Made by a program: the position numbers and the translations under genes. A stretch of 64,000 nt of DNA from positions 434,001-498,000 of the forward strand of contig OZ037865.1 in assembly GCA_964035575.1 (NCBI GenBank), written 5' to 3'. How positions within the stretch are numbered: the first letter of the stretch is position 1; each line of letters begins with the position of its first letter. The DNA is from Rhynchopus sp. YZ270_cl-10. Its lineage: Eukaryota; Euglenozoa; Diplonemea; Diplonemida; Diplonemidae. The notes beneath the pieces were generated by a model. That model was not told the origin of the DNA. It made no database searches and saw only the letters and a program-made list of their open reading frames with translations. Of this stretch, positions 31,242 through 43,591 are shown piece by piece.

Positions 31242-32998
31242 CGGGGTCCCCGTTCTCTCTTGACGTTCAATTTTGTTGATTTAAAAAAAGGGGATAAAAA
31301 AAAAGGGGGGGAGGAACCTAAATGAGTTACCTATAAGGGGAAGACGTTACCGGAGGTCTAAGAGCTTTGAGACTGTTTCGTACATATGTATTGGGGAAGA
31401 GGGGGTGGGGTTGGGTGGGGTGAAAACACCTCTCACACAACGAAAAGTTGAGAGAAAAAAAGGGGGGTTTGTATAAGGGGTGTGTTGTGTGTGTGGTCTG
31501 TAACAGAGGGGGGTTTGAATGAAAGTTGTTGTTTTTGCTTTGTGCTCTTTTTGTTTTGGTGGTCTTTAAAAATAACAGAGGGGTGTGTGTGTGTGTGTGT
31601 GTGTTTGGATATGGTGGGTCTTTCACAGCATGCAATTTATTGGCCAAAGAGGTGTTGGGAGTGGTGGGTGGAAAATGAGTCGGAGGTGTCGATGTGGTTT
31701 TTGCAAGCCATCGTCAGAAAACTTCCTAACGGAACATCGACGCAGAAAAAGAAGAAAAAAAATGAAAAAAGAAGGGTTAAAAGTGAGGTGAGGGTGAGGG
31801 GAAAGCGCTTTTTTTTTGTATCGACAAATTTTCCCAATATGGGTTCTGCACTGATATCACCCGAAGGGCTAGGATACTTTACATTATTTTGTTTCTAATC
31901 ATTATGCTTTTAGGTTACGTTTTGCGGGGGTTTTTGTTGTATTGTAATTGTACAATACGCATGACTTTACCTTTTGAAAATAAAACTTTGAACGATGAAT
32001 GCACCCTGGTGGACACGGCATATTCAAAAGGCAAAAAAAAAAGAACCGAATAAAATGGTGAAAAAGGTGAGGTGTGTATTAACGAGCTCGAGAGATTCTC
32101 AATGGTTGGTGTGGGTTGTGGGGTTGTGGGGGCAAAAATAAGGTTTTCTGTTGCCCTCTCTCGGTGATCCTTGTACATTTTTTACCCCGAGATCTAAATG
32201 GAGATAAGACTGTGCTTTCCACCTTTGAGAAAACCTCGCTCCAGAGGTTTAGAAGTCTGGCGAAGGAGGCAAAGACGCACACCGAGAACAGGTTCAACAC
32301 ACACACCCACAACGGATTTCGAAACCCAGTGGAGGTGTGTGGGGGAAACATTAAAAAAACTGTTGATGCAGGCATCTCCGACTGACCCACGTATGTCAGA
32401 CATCCGGATGAAAGAACAAAGTACCCTGCGGTCTACAACAGTAGATGTAAAAAGGAAACCGAATGACGTACCGTAAGAGAACGAGGGCGGGTACACAACC
32501 GCTCGTCAGTTGGCGGTCCATCTGTTGCTGTAGATAAAAAATAGTGTGAAACTAAGAAATTGAGGAATAAGATGTAACCGTAAAACTAAAAAAAATGAAA
32601 GCGCACACTGGCCTCAACTAATGAGCGAAACTCAGCAGGATGCACAGCATAAAGTCTACTAAAAAAAACGGCACAAAGACGGCGCTATGCGCAATGGTTC
32701 CAACTGCTATATTGTGAAACAATCCAACACCGATGTCCACTTGACATCACTGTTAGGTTGCCACGTCGTAACACATCTGTTCAGCTCAGGGGGTGCTTAT
32801 TAACAATACCACAACACAAATACGCACACGGCATTGTCAATATCGTATTCGTACAAATTATTGTTCGACCGCACTAATGTTCGACCTTTTCAGGATTTTT
32901 TTCTGGAAGTTCGACCTTTTTTTACGGTCAATACTTTTTTTGTACGAATACGGTAGATATGTGTTTAAAAAAATGACAAATTAAAGAAAAGTTCTTCC

Positions 32999-33030
32999 GA
33001 TGAACGTAAGCCTCACCGTGCTTAGTCATC
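32999..33030. repeat. Recurrent hairpin copy
   Basis: GATGAACGTAAGC, CTCACCGT, GCTTAGTCATC. Here the outer arm GATG pairs with CATC instead of CACC. Confidence 0.75.
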
Positions 33031-34530
33031 TCCTAAAACAAGACTAAAAAAAAAGTGTATATCGCAGTGGAAAACGGAGTAGGGCAACTTGTTCTCTGCC
33101 CTGTGTTCCTGTGGGTTCATTTTCTTACACGGTGACCGCTGAGGAACATTCTATTCCTGAATATTTAAGTGTTTAGTAACAAACTACGCACGGTGCGTGG
33201 CTGATCCCCACCACCTTTCCCTACCGTTCCCCTCAGTCAGGCAAATAGACAAAAAAAAAAAAAACCAGCCGATTTCGGCTAGCTCTCTGACTCAGGAAAG
33301 ATAAAAGGACGCATCGATGATATACTTCATCCGTCCTTTAGGTGAGCTTTTTTTGTCCACTAGCCTGCTGATATGGGAGATGGGTGGGAGGGTGGGAGGC
33401 AGCAGTGTTTTCAAAAACATAATTGGTACGCTGACGTAAAAATGTTTTGAAAATATGGTGGGAGATGATGTGGATGGAATATGGCTGTGTAGGTGCAAAA
33501 CAAAAAGGGGTTTGATGAAATGTGCCTTTCTCAACAAAAGGCAATACAACCTCTCAAGAGGCTGTCACAGTGATGTTTCTTTCTTTGAAAACTTTTTTTT
33601 GAAAACTTGGTTGTATTAGTGTAGACACCCGAGGATGAACTCCACTATATTTTTTTACCATTCATTTTGGAGGGAACGGAGAATGTACGGTCCTGGAAGC
33701 TCCAAGAAAAATGGAGCCGGCGGGCTTAATAGGAAGTTGCCTTCCTAAACGTGCAAGCACAACAAACTCAAAATGGAGGGGCTAAATGAATACAAACGAA
33801 AGAGCGTGGGAGAGGTGGAAAGGGGGGAGGGCACCTCAACATACTGCAATGTTTGGGTATTTTATTGCAGTCCAAAGCTTTGTCAAAAACCAGACAATAT
33901 AACCGCCACTTGATCACCAAACAACATTCCTCCGGGGAAGCAGTAAGTGTTTTTTTCTTCTGTCATGCTTTAGGGGAGTTCGGGGGGGAAATACTAGTTG
34001 TAAGGAGATCTCGTTTGGTGGCTATCTTTGCTGGTTTCTTATGACACTTTTCGTGTTGGAAAAAAAAAATCGCGATTTGACTAAACTAAATGGCGCTCCG
34101 GAGGGGGTCGATATTGACAGGTCGCTGACAGGTCGTTGACCCCATTTCCCATAGCACCATTAAACCGTACATTTTTTTTTCATCTCAAATGGCACCCAAT
34201 AATGGGGTAAGCATTTTTCTGTGCCAAAACGCACCGCTAGATAATGTGCGTGGGGAATGTGGCGTTGCTACTACTGCACTCTGATCACGGAGGGGGGGAG
34301 AAAATGGGTTTGTATGTTTTGAAAGTGCTTTTTTGTGCTCCGTATTTTTTTTGATTAGTGGGTGTGCTAGACGTTACGGGCACTCTGATCACCGCGGGAG
34401 GGGGGGGAAGAAAAGCCATGCAATTTTTGTGTGACATGGCATCTTTTGGGATAAAATCCAGTGTGGATCGAGACCACACAAAAAAAAATAAATTGAAAAA
34501 CAAAAACAAAAAATAAATGAAAACTTGAAA

Positions 34531-34560
34531 GATGACATGAGCCTCTCGTGCATACTTATC
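34531..34560. repeat. Recurrent hairpin, diverged copy
   Basis: GATGACATGAGC, CTCTCGT, GCATACTTATC. The loop is kept while the stem is degraded. Confidence 0.5.
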
Positions 34561-34761
34561 TTTGAATCAAAAAAGGACAAGAATAAAATTTGGTTGAGTT
34601 GACAGGAGCGTGACCTGCCACTGCTTTTTGGGGTTTTTATGAAAAAGAGAGAAAAGAAAAATATCGTTGAAACATTGAACGTGCCTCTCGTGCATGCATA
34701 AAGGGATAAAGTACAAAAAAGAAGGAAAGAAAAAAACAAAACAAATTGTAAGAATCATTAA

Positions 34762-34793
34762 AGATGATCGTAGCCTCTGCGTGCTAAGCCATC
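34762..34793. repeat. Recurrent hairpin copy
   Basis: GATGATCGTAGC, CTCTGCGT, GCTAAGCCATC. Inner stem TAGC/GCTA and outer GATG/CATC. Confidence 0.6.
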
Positions 34794-34926
34794 TGTAAAA
34801 TATCTGAAACAGAAAAAGAAAAAATGCCTCTCAGTTCGTACCTACCCATATTGTGGGGTTGTGTAAGGGTTCGCCTGTTTTTTCTTCTTTTTTTAACCTT
34901 CGTCCAAAGAGAAGAGAAGCCTTGTA

Positions 34927-34953
34927 AGATGTGCCTCTCTCTCGTGCACATAT
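34927..34953. repeat. Recurrent hairpin copy with a different stem sequence
   Basis: GATGTGC, CTCTCTCTCGT, GCACATATC. The stem bases differ from the consensus but still pair. Confidence 0.65.
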
Positions 34954-36069
34954 CTGCAAATACAACCCCGTAAATTTTTTTGATAATCGTATAGTTTATT
35001 GCAGTGGTCATTCATTCAAGGTCTTCCTTATTTGAAAATTTTGGTTGTATTAGTGTAGCCACCCTATTGTGTTGTGTGCTCCACTATAGTTCCTTATTTC
35101 TTTACTGCCTTCAGCACGACCCCTCAAACACAACCCCTTTTTTTTGGGGGGTGACAAGCACAAACTGACACATTGGCTGGGGAGGAGAAGAGGTAACCAA
35201 AACACCCTTCCCAGGTTTTTTTCCTTTGCAAAAGATAATTCAAAAAAGAGATGAAATGAGATGTGAGAAAAAAGAGAGAAATTGAAAAAAGATAGCACCT
35301 CTCGTGTATATGGAGGAAGCCTTACGTTGCAGCACAATGCTCTGCTGGGAAACACAATATCTCTTTGTGTCTAAATTAAATAGTAACCAATTCCATGATA
35401 AAAAGTAAAAGGAAAAAGTTGGACGATGAACATGCTCTCACACGACGGTAGTAGCAAATGACTTATAGTTTTTCCTTGTAGTTTTCACTGTTGTAAGCGA
35501 ACGATGAAACCACCAAATAAAACCACATCTCCCAAGTCATTTACTTCACCGTCATGTATGCACACACATCATAACAGGGGAGGGAAAAAGAGCAGTTCAC
35601 ACAGTACTAACACCGCCACTGTGGGGGCACTGGTATCTCCGCAGGATGAAATATGGTTTCGTCAAAAAAAAAAAAAAAAAGAGAGAGAAAGAAAAAAATC
35701 CCTTCCGCCTTCTACGGGTTCCTCACACTTTGTGGTACTACTGTTGTGCCATTTCCCTATTGCTCGCTCTTTGTAAAGAGGTAAAAAAAACCCCCCCGCA
35801 CGCATTTGTTTTCCACCTTACAAGTGCAAGAGCAGTTGTTGGGGTGGAGGAATTGAAGGAAAGGGCGGTATTGCTTGACCCCCTATGTTCACGACGGTTT
35901 GTGAAAGGGACATGACAATAAGGATAGATGATGTGCGTGGGGGAGGGGGGGCGACGCTTGGGTGGTGCTTACCTTGAGCACGAATAGGAAAAGGAACATT
36001 GATTTGAACAAAAAAGCGCAGAAGGGAAACCATAAGTGAAGGGAAAAATGAAGGGGAAAAATATTTCCA

Positions 36070-36155
36070 TCTGATTTTTTCTGAAATTTGGTGGGGGTTT
36101 GGGGGGAAGTTTAAATACCTCCAAATTTCACTAAATTTCAGGAAAAATCAGGTGG
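36070..36155. repeat. Fold-back
   Basis: Arms CCATCTGATTTTTTCTGAAA / TTTCAGGAAAAATCAGGTGG with inner AAATTTGGTG / CTCCAAATTT around a G-rich centre. Confidence 0.7.
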
Positions 36156-36604
36156 TTTTTGTCTACAAATACATTATTTAGAGAGAGAAATTGAAAGCAC
36201 AAGCACCACCGTTCATCGCCGGACGCAGGATCTACAGGGTTCGAAACCCCCAGACAGCACTTCGTTCTATGCACAGTTAAAGGGGAGATATGTATGCAGA
36301 CACAAAAGCATTGCCCCAGCCACACGAGAGGGGGGGGAAATACAGACACCCAAGGAAGTGCTTGGGGGTCTTGCGGGGATCGGTGGGGATGTTGTGATAT
36401 GCCCTCCTGTACACCTTCGTTTTACTTCGCGATCGTTTTGAAAATACAGTTTTGCGCAGTGGTGCAGAGGTGTGGAAGAGATTGTATGGGTTCCGATGTT
36501 GATGTGGGACAAAGACAATAGATGAATGTGCCTTACATCTTTTTTAAAAAAAATATTGGTATGAGCAAGCCTCTCTTTGACACCCTTCGTACTTTAAAAC
36601 AAAA

Positions 36605-36643
36605 AGTTTATAAGATGAACCTAAGCCTCTCGTACTTAGTCAC
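36605..36643. repeat. Recurrent hairpin copy
   Basis: GTTTATAAGATGAACCTAAGC, CTCTCGT, ACTTAGTCACT. Near-consensus. Confidence 0.75.
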
Positions 36644-36739
36644 TTAAAAACAAAGAGATAATGATCCGGGGGGCTATTTTGACAGGTCCCTGACAAGGTC
36701 CTACCAAATTCCCAGTACACTAGATAAAAGAAAAGTTGA

Positions 36740-36767
36740 AAGATGTGCATGTCTCGTATACAACATT
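36740..36767. repeat. Recurrent hairpin, diverged copy
   Basis: AGATGTGCATGTCTCGTATACAACAT. TCTCGT loop kept, stem partly kept. Confidence 0.4.
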
Positions 36768-38807
36768 TAAAGAGAAGAAGAGAAGAAGAAAACGGTATGG
36801 TATGTTAAGAGAAACTCTCATGCTTAGTCACGCTAAACCTATTGGTGTCATTTGTCCACATCACTTCCTTGATACTGTCCCCGCGCATTTCCTTTGAAGG
36901 CATGTTCACTTTTTTAAAAAACTGGGTGCACGCAGAACAGGTCGTACAGTGTTAAACACATTTGCAAAATATCCAGCCTTTTCGGGATAAAACTGTACAG
37001 GTAGTCTGCGCGTACATTGTAGCAGCAGACGATGGGAACGGGTAGTGTGTGATACCCGCCCAATCGTTGCATTACAAATATGGAAAGTCGTTTTCATTGT
37101 GAGCAATACGTTTTGCCTTTAAGACCGTAAGGGAAATGTAACACAGGGTGCAGTGGAAAGGAAGGAATTACTAAGGGGCGATTACAGGAGTTTTGAAGCA
37201 TTGCTTTTGTGCATATTTTGTTTACGTTTTTGATCTTCGGTTGCTTTGGTCTGCCCTACAGACAACCTGAACTGTCACCGTTTTTTTTGTTTGCTTTGGT
37301 TTGCAAAGCGCTGTGGAGGGAACATAGAAAAAGAAGAAACAAATTCATATACTTTCAAATAAAATTTGAAAGCAAAGAAGAAAAAAAATCTACATTTGTC
37401 TGGCGGGCGCACTTCCGCACGCGCCTGTACGGGATGCTCTAATTGTATTCCTAGGTATAGGGATCAAAAAGCCAAGTTTCTTCCCAGTAAGTTGACACTG
37501 GCAGTAAACACCGAATGCCGCCTGTATTTTAAAATACCGTGAAAGTAACTTTTCTGGGAAGTACCAAAACTGGGCCCCAGAATATTTGCACCCCAGTAAA
37601 AAAAAAGTAGGGCAACTGTTGGAAAATCTGAAAATTGTATAAACACTTTGAAATTTTTACACCCCAGAATGAATAATTTTACAGTAAAAAATCTAAGTTT
37701 GTCACACAATTACCAGATTTAATCAATGTCATATACTTTCCAAAGAGAAAGCACAGATTCAAAAAAAAATCATGCGGTAAAATTTATCTCAAACCTCGAA
37801 CGCTTGGGCACCTTGGATAAAAGCTGCCATCTGTCGGGATTCAAATAGTGTTAAACCTGCGACCAAACTAAGGGGGATACAAACCAAAAAAAACTGAAAC
37901 ACAAAGCCCTCATGACAATGTACCTTGGTGCGTGACCAGAAGGACCCCGAACCATGCTGTTTGAGGTTAATCTGATACCCTCCGCCCACTTCCCTCTCAG
38001 ACAATTGGAGAAACAAGAGCATTAGGACTGTGTGTTGTGGGTTCCGGATGGGGGTCCTCTTCTTTCGTTGTATGAGTGGCTTTCTCGAGCCATTCCTTGA
38101 GGGGGGAATAAGCAAAACAAAACAAAACAAAACAAAAACAAACAGAAAATTACTTTGAGTCAAATAGGTCTCCAGCCCTTTATCCCGCAAAATAGAAACT
38201 TAACACTCATCACACGATAAAACCCATGGGAGAGGTGAAACGCACACACCTCGACCTGTTTGGGTGAGGAGTGGCTCTGCAGCGCGGTTCGTCCCCAGAA
38301 CCGCAAAGTGTGTTCAAAGTGCGTTGTTTCTATTTCCTCCTTCATTTCATGAATATTGTCTATTTTTTGCTTTTCCTTTTTTTGTACGTAGCCGCTCCTA
38401 ATAGCCCGCAATTGGCGTTGTATACACTATCAGCAAACATCTTCAAACGTAGTGTTCTGATTTGGATTCTGAAAGTCCAAAAGCACCAATGTAAAAGTAT
38501 GTCATGAACGACAGTTTTTTCACTTTTTCTTATGACAATCACCCCCCCGCTAAATAGGTGGGCTATGTACTTCAGCTATCACACAGGCTAGGAGATACTT
38601 TTCAATAAAGATGCATAGTTGACCATCTCGCATATCTACCTTTAGGACGAAACTTGGTGTACCAGGAAAACACAACTCTGAAAGAGTAAAAAAAAAGGGG
38701 GGGAAAAAAAAAATGACAGTTCGAAAGAATCTGGGGGGAAACATTAATTGAAGGGTCTTGTCGATGCAAACGCAGCCTGCAGGCATGCCTCGATGGAGAG
38801 ATGGTTA

Positions 38808-38840
38808 GATGAGCATAAGTCTTGTGTTTACTCAGTCACC
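38808..38840. repeat. Recurrent hairpin copy
   Basis: GATGAGCATAAGTCTTGTGTTTACTCAGTCACC. Outer GATGAG / CTCAGTCACC, altered loop. Confidence 0.5.
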
Positions 38841-39806
38841 AAACAGGAAAGGAGAGGTTTTTTTTTTGTTCTGAAAAATGAAAGCAAAAGAAAAAGATCG
38901 GGTCTTTGTTTGTGCGCTCAAATCCGGGCGTAACAAAAAATGGTGGAAAAGGTGTGATGCACTTAGTGTTGGTCTGCGTGAATCAATAGTGAATCAAACA
39001 GACAATTACAAAAGCATGCTTTTATTTTCCACTTTGCCCCAAAGCGCTGTCTCCAATCTTTTTAGTACTGACAACTAAAGGACGTTGTTATGTAAAAACA
39101 AAAGGAGAGAGAGAGAGAGTAAGAGAGCCAGTGGAAGTTTTACCACTGACTCGTTTTTGGTTCATCTTCCGCACGGTAAACTCAATCCTGATCATGAGCT
39201 CAACCAAAAGGTTGCGTGACTCATGGGGAAGAATATTTGTCTACATAAATGGTGTCCTGAAACCCCTGTCAAGGACATGTCAAGGACATGTCAAGGACAT
39301 GTCAAGGACATGTCAATATAGGCCCCCTCCGGAACACCAATAAATGTGCTTTTTAGCATACCGCACTCATCTAAATGGGAACGATCGACCACTAAAAGAA
39401 CTGTAGTGTGTTGATGCAGGCACCTCCGACTGACCCACGTACGATGCCAGCCATCCGGATGAAAGCACAAAAAAAAAAAAAAAAAAAAAATGACACTTGG
39501 GAAAGGATATGAAGGAAAGAACACAAGGAAGATACCCAGCCATAAAACGCTGTCTTCACTTTGTCGTTTTTTTTTTTTTTTTTGATTATTTTGCCGCAAA
39601 AAAAATGGCTTTCAAAAGATGAACCTTGCACCTTTAAAAAAAAATGAAAACAGAGGGAAAATATTAGGTACGAATAACAACACCCACCCCCTCCCCAATG
39701 GCAGCTGTGCCTTCTGGGGAAAAAAAAGACATCAGAATACCCTTTGAATTGATTCTTCCCTCCCTCCCTCCTTCCCTCCCCCCCAAAAAAAAAAAAAACT
39801 CTTTTT

Positions 39807-41054
39807 TCATCCACTCACCTCATAAAAAGAGCTTGCGCGACGAAGCTTTTCCTTTCCAAAAGCGGCCTCAAATTTCTCGGTGAGACGGCGGACATCTTTG
39901 CTTATGACTGCCGGTTTTGAGGCCTTTCTTCTTGCGACGAAGTCCTGCTCTTTTGTCATGAACCCCACCGACTTGGACCTCTCCAACGAGAACTCCGCCA
40001 ACTCCGCGCTGTGCGCGAAGAAACCACTCCTGGCACGCCTCTCTTCGCTACACGGTGCATACGCAGGGGCTCCTTTATCTGACCTGCTACTACTCTCTGA
40101 GACACTAGACGCTACCGACGAAGATCTGGCCGACATACATTCCATTTTTTCTTCTTCCGACAACACCCTGCCCTGCCCTTGCCGCACCATACCCCCCAAT
40201 GCCAACGCCAATCCCGCTAAATATGCTGGACTCAACTCACCCCAGGTCAATACCAGCCATGTAGCCACCAATAAAATCGTTCTTGCGTAGTGTAGCCGCC
40301 CTTTTAATGTAGGAGTGGTCAGACTGTCTGCACAGCATTCTCCAGCTATGCAAACCATAAAGCAGAGACAGGATAGCACACCCATGCCAAGAAGAGGTTT
40401 GTCTACTTTGTTGCTTAGGAGAAATTTTTGGAGGTCTTCGACGTCATCTACTATGGGAATGAAGAAGAGCGATATTAACGTCCCCAACGGAACTGCCGAT
40501 GCGAGATGGGTGATGCCTTCTTTCGCATTGCGTGAACTTCCTTCGCGGACCATGACAAAGTATATCCCGGTCACCCCGGTAGCAAGAAGACCATAGAAAA
40601 TTCCATCATGTGTCACTTCCGCATCATTTGCAAGAGTAACCCCCGAGGCAATAGTAAGCAAAACCAACCCTGATTTGAAAGACTCCGAATAATCGGTGTC
40701 ATGCATGATCCAGTTGATGACGGAGAAGACAACTACGTGGAGGAGGCGAAGCACCTGAAAGGTGCCGACAGAGTTGTGGAGAAGCGATGTGTGCAAAAGG
40801 ATAGAGGACAACGCATAAAACAGCGACGTGCCCACTGCAGACGAAAACCCTCCAGTACCTTCAATCAATCCAAGCAGACGTAATATGATGACCGCTACAG
40901 ACCCAGCTACCCCATTCACTGTCGACAGCGTTGCCGCAAACTCAAACTCAAAGTCGCCATAAATGCTCTTATTGATAAAAATGAGACACACTGGGAAAAA
41001 CACACACACCACCGAGACAAGCAAGGTCTGCAAAATCCCGGTGTCCGTCTTCAT
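39807..41054 (-). CDS. SLC35/TPT-type nucleotide-sugar or phosphate-sugar transporter
   Basis: 415 residues, single exon. Around ten hydrophobic segments fill residues 1-300 (for example TLLVSVVCVFFPVCLIFINK). The first ends in FINKSIYG, matching the xxNKxI signature at the end of the first helix in the triose-phosphate translocator/SLC35 branch of the drug/metabolite transporter superfamily. A hydrophilic Ser-rich cytosolic tail of about 115 residues follows (ARSSSVASSVSESSSRSDK), unusual in length for the family. Expected role: antiport of nucleotide sugars or sugar phosphates across Golgi/ER or plastid envelope; substrate not predictable. Start: first Met; no plastid-type leader is obvious, which favours an endomembrane site. 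Confidence 0.8.
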   Translation of the reverse strand: MKTDTGILQTLLVSVVCVFFPVCLIFINKSIYGDFEFEFAATLSTVNGVAGSVAVIILRLLGLIEGTGGFSSAVGTSLFYALSSILLHTSLLHNSVGTFQVLRLLHVVVFSVINWIMHDTDYSESFKSGLVLLTIASGVTLANDAEVTHDGIFYGLLATGVTGIYFVMVREGSSRNAKEGITHLASAVPLGTLISLFFIPIVDDVEDLQKFLLSNKVDKPLLGMGVLSCLCFMVCIAGECCADSLTTPTLKGRLHYARTILLVATWLVLTWGELSPAYLAGLALALGGMVRQGQGRVLSEEEKMECMSARSSSVASSVSESSSRSDKGAPAYAPCSEERRARSGFFAHSAELAEFSLERSKSVGFMTKEQDFVARRKASKPAVISKDVRRLTEKFEAAFGKEKLRRASSFYEVSG

Positions 41055-42385
41055 GAAAAGAAAATTGTGTCAAAAAAAGAAGAAAAAAAAACAGAAATAA
41101 ATTGAAAGGATGAAAATGAAATGAAAATCTGATATTGTGGTGTAGAGTGGTGGGAGAGAGGTCAGCTTCTCGGAGGGGCTGCCTTGTCTCAGGTAGAGGG
41201 AGTCATCAATCTACGAAGCAGGAAGGAGGAGGGAGGGAGGGGGGTACAGGACCACCGTTTACGGAATCGTACACACGGGGTTAATTAAAAAAAAGTGATA
41301 AAAAATTGGTTGGTTCTCTGTATTGCTTTTGGCTTTTGTTATTTTTGCCGGGGAAAAAATCATTTTTTTTAGTTCGGTGTTAACTGCAAAAGATAAGGAC
41401 AAGCAAGATTGCTTTAAACTGTGCTGAGTAGCTGTCTCTTTTGGCTAACGCTCCATTGTGGAAACAGGAAAAAGAGGAAGTAAAAAAAGTCAATTTCTGG
41501 TTTCGGTGGTCTGCTCCTTGACCAGGATTCAGCCCTGTGACTGCGCTGTCATCAGAAGGAGCCAGGGCTATTTGTGGAGTTTTTGGGTGGGTAGATGCTC
41601 TTTTTTTTTGTTTCTGAAAACTACAATTCTGGGGTGAGTTTTCCAATTTCGTTTCCTTCGTGGATTTCGTTCTCATCGACGACCTTTTTTATATTCGACC
41701 CCCTCCCCTCCCCTCCCTCCCTCCCCCTCCCAGTTAAAAAAAAACTCACAATTTCCCCCCCGTTTTTGCTGCGTTTATTGCGTGTTTCTTTTTTGATTTT
41801 ATCCTCAGAGGGAAGGCATCACAATGCAAGGAAAAGACGACTGTCGTCCTCAACCCTGAGCAAATAATAATGAAAACAAAAAAAAGGAGCCTTTCCAAGG
41901 TAGTCCTCACGTAAGTGTTATTCACTGTTGTAAGGCAACCTGCAAAGGAAGGTTACTAAGTTTTTTTTTTTTTTTTTTTTTTTTTTTTGAAACTTTTGGT
42001 TCTGGAAGTGCAACCACCCTAGAGTGTGCTCCACTACATTTTTATTATTAATTGAAGGGTTTTTGCCTTGGTTTTCGTTCAAAAACAACACACTGTAAAG
42101 AGGGGCACTGTGCGTTAATAATGAGAGGGGGGGGTTTTTTTTGTGAGAATTTCCGCGCACAAAAAAAAAAGGAGGTAAGATGAACCTAAGCCTCACAGTG
42201 CATAACTTCTATTGAACACCATTCCCTTTCTTTTTGCAGAACGGTGGACTAGTCGGGGGGACCACTAGTGGTCGCAAAATACTTTTCATTTCGACTAGTA
42301 GTACCCCTGACTACTTTGCCGTTTGAACACAAGATAATGGAGAGGGGGGGAATAATAACAGTAATAAAAAAGGCGAAAGACGGGA

Positions 42386-42423
42386 AGATGAAAATGTTCG
42401 CGAATGTGTGTTTGCACACATCG
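42386..42423. repeat. Recurrent hairpin, diverged copy with new stem
   Basis: AAGATGAAAATG..., then GAATGTGTG, TTT, GCACACATCG. A strong stem of different sequence, 18 bp before a consensus copy. Confidence 0.5.
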
Positions 42424-42441
42424 TTAAAAAAACAGAGAAAA

Positions 42442-42478
42442 GTTTATAAGATGAACCTAAGCCTCTGCTCAGTCACCT
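42442..42478. repeat. Recurrent hairpin copy
   Basis: GTTTATAAGATGAACCTAAGC, CTCT, GCTCAGTCACC. Shortened loop. Confidence 0.75.
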
Positions 42479-43327
42479 AACAAAAGTGTCGAGGTATTTG
42501 CAAAACGCCTCTAGACAGGCAGGGGGGGGGTTTTTTTTTTTTGAAAAGACACCCAATGGATGAGCTCTACTATTTTGCACTCTCCACAATGTGTCAAATC
42601 ACCCCCCTTAAGCTGCTGCATTATTGCGTTACATGAAGACAGGGAAAACTGAATACACAGTCACATACACTACCCAAAAAATAGTACAGTGGTGTCAATA
42701 ACTATCTTCGCCCACACAGGAAAAAACGGGAAACGAAACAGAGGGAGAGTTTTGTTAGTTGTACGCTTCCACAGGGAAAACTGAATACACAGTCACATAC
42801 ACTACCCAAAAAAGAAACTCACAAATGCTTTTAGTCCGAGAGAAAAAAGCACCCTGTGAGATACATCTTTTTCATCAAGGTACCACACGCCCCCCCCTTA
42901 AGAGCAAAATAGGTATGAGAGCACCTAACCCCTCCTCCCTCCCTCCCCCCCACCTTCGTTGCAAAGGGTTTCGGGGCAATACTTTAGGTGCCCGCTGCCT
43001 GGGTGATATGAATGGGGTTTTTTATGAAAGTTGTGTTTTTTTTTTTGAAAACTTGGTTGTATTAGTGTAGCCACCCTAGAGTGTGCTCCACTATACTTTT
43101 TTTTTTTCCACTTTGCATTCACTCTCGTCACTTTAGCGCTGCCAACTCAGTGTGACCTCTCTTTTTTTGTTCTATCCAGGGTATACCCTGGACACATCTA
43201 GGACGTGCGGGTTGCCGATATACGGAGGTCACCTCCCCGTTGTTGCCACACAGGGTATACAGACGGAGGGAAAAAAAAAAGCAACCGTGAGATTAACAAT
43301 GTGAAAAAAGAAGGGGAAAGTTTGGAA

Positions 43328-43356
43328 AGATGTAAGTCATACAGTGTTTAGTCATC
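43328..43356. repeat. Recurrent hairpin, diverged copy
   Basis: GATGTAAGTCATACAGTGTTTAGTCATC. Outer GATG/CATC kept. Confidence 0.45.
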
Positions 43357-43591
43357 AAAAAAAGAGAAAAAGAAAGAAACAAATAAACAGTAAAAAACCC
43401 GTATGCAACAGTCGTGTATTGAGGTGAAACAGTACCGTACCCTAATGGCTGTGTCATTTAAACACACCATTACGCCCCCCCCCACCCCAAAACAGGCTAG
43501 AACCCGAGAAATTTAGCAACACTTTTGTCGCGCTTTTTAAGACAAATTGAAGAGAGAAAAAACAAGAGAGCGGCACATTGCTCCTCCCGTA

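Larger units (their letters stand above)
31242..39806. other. 8.6-kb gene-free, repeat-rich spacer
   Basis: I see no supported gene on either strand. Contents: a (GT)n run at 31583-31604; a GATGCAGGCATC repeat at 32363-32466; at least eight hairpin copies between 32999 and 38840; AACTTGGTTG repeats at 33598-33650 and 35034-35092; a 130-bp repeat (33655-33790) shared with 49847-49965; an inverted copy of the GACCTGTCAGCGACCTGTC repeat at 34105-34140; a fold-back at 36070-36155; a repeat shared with 58280-58435 (38895-39063); four GTCAAGGACAT units at 39269-39312; and long A/T homopolymers. Confidence 0.6.
41055..43591. other. Spacer between the RING gene and the transporter gene
   Basis: Non-coding. 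It holds a C/T-rich tract (41698-41735), AACTTTTGGTT-type repeat copies (41990-42045, 43044-43100), hairpin copies (42179-42207, 42386-42423, 42442-42478, 43328-43356), a 37-bp direct duplication (GGGAAAACTGAATACACAGT... at 42643-42680 and 42775-42812), and a CCAGGGTATACCCTGG palindrome at about 43177. Confidence 0.6.

Noticed and set aside
36190-36260. Possible tRNA gene (GGGTTCGAAACCCC resembles a B box)
   Set aside because: No A box or acceptor stem can be drawn and the T stem pairs for only three bases. I found no other tRNA or rRNA gene.
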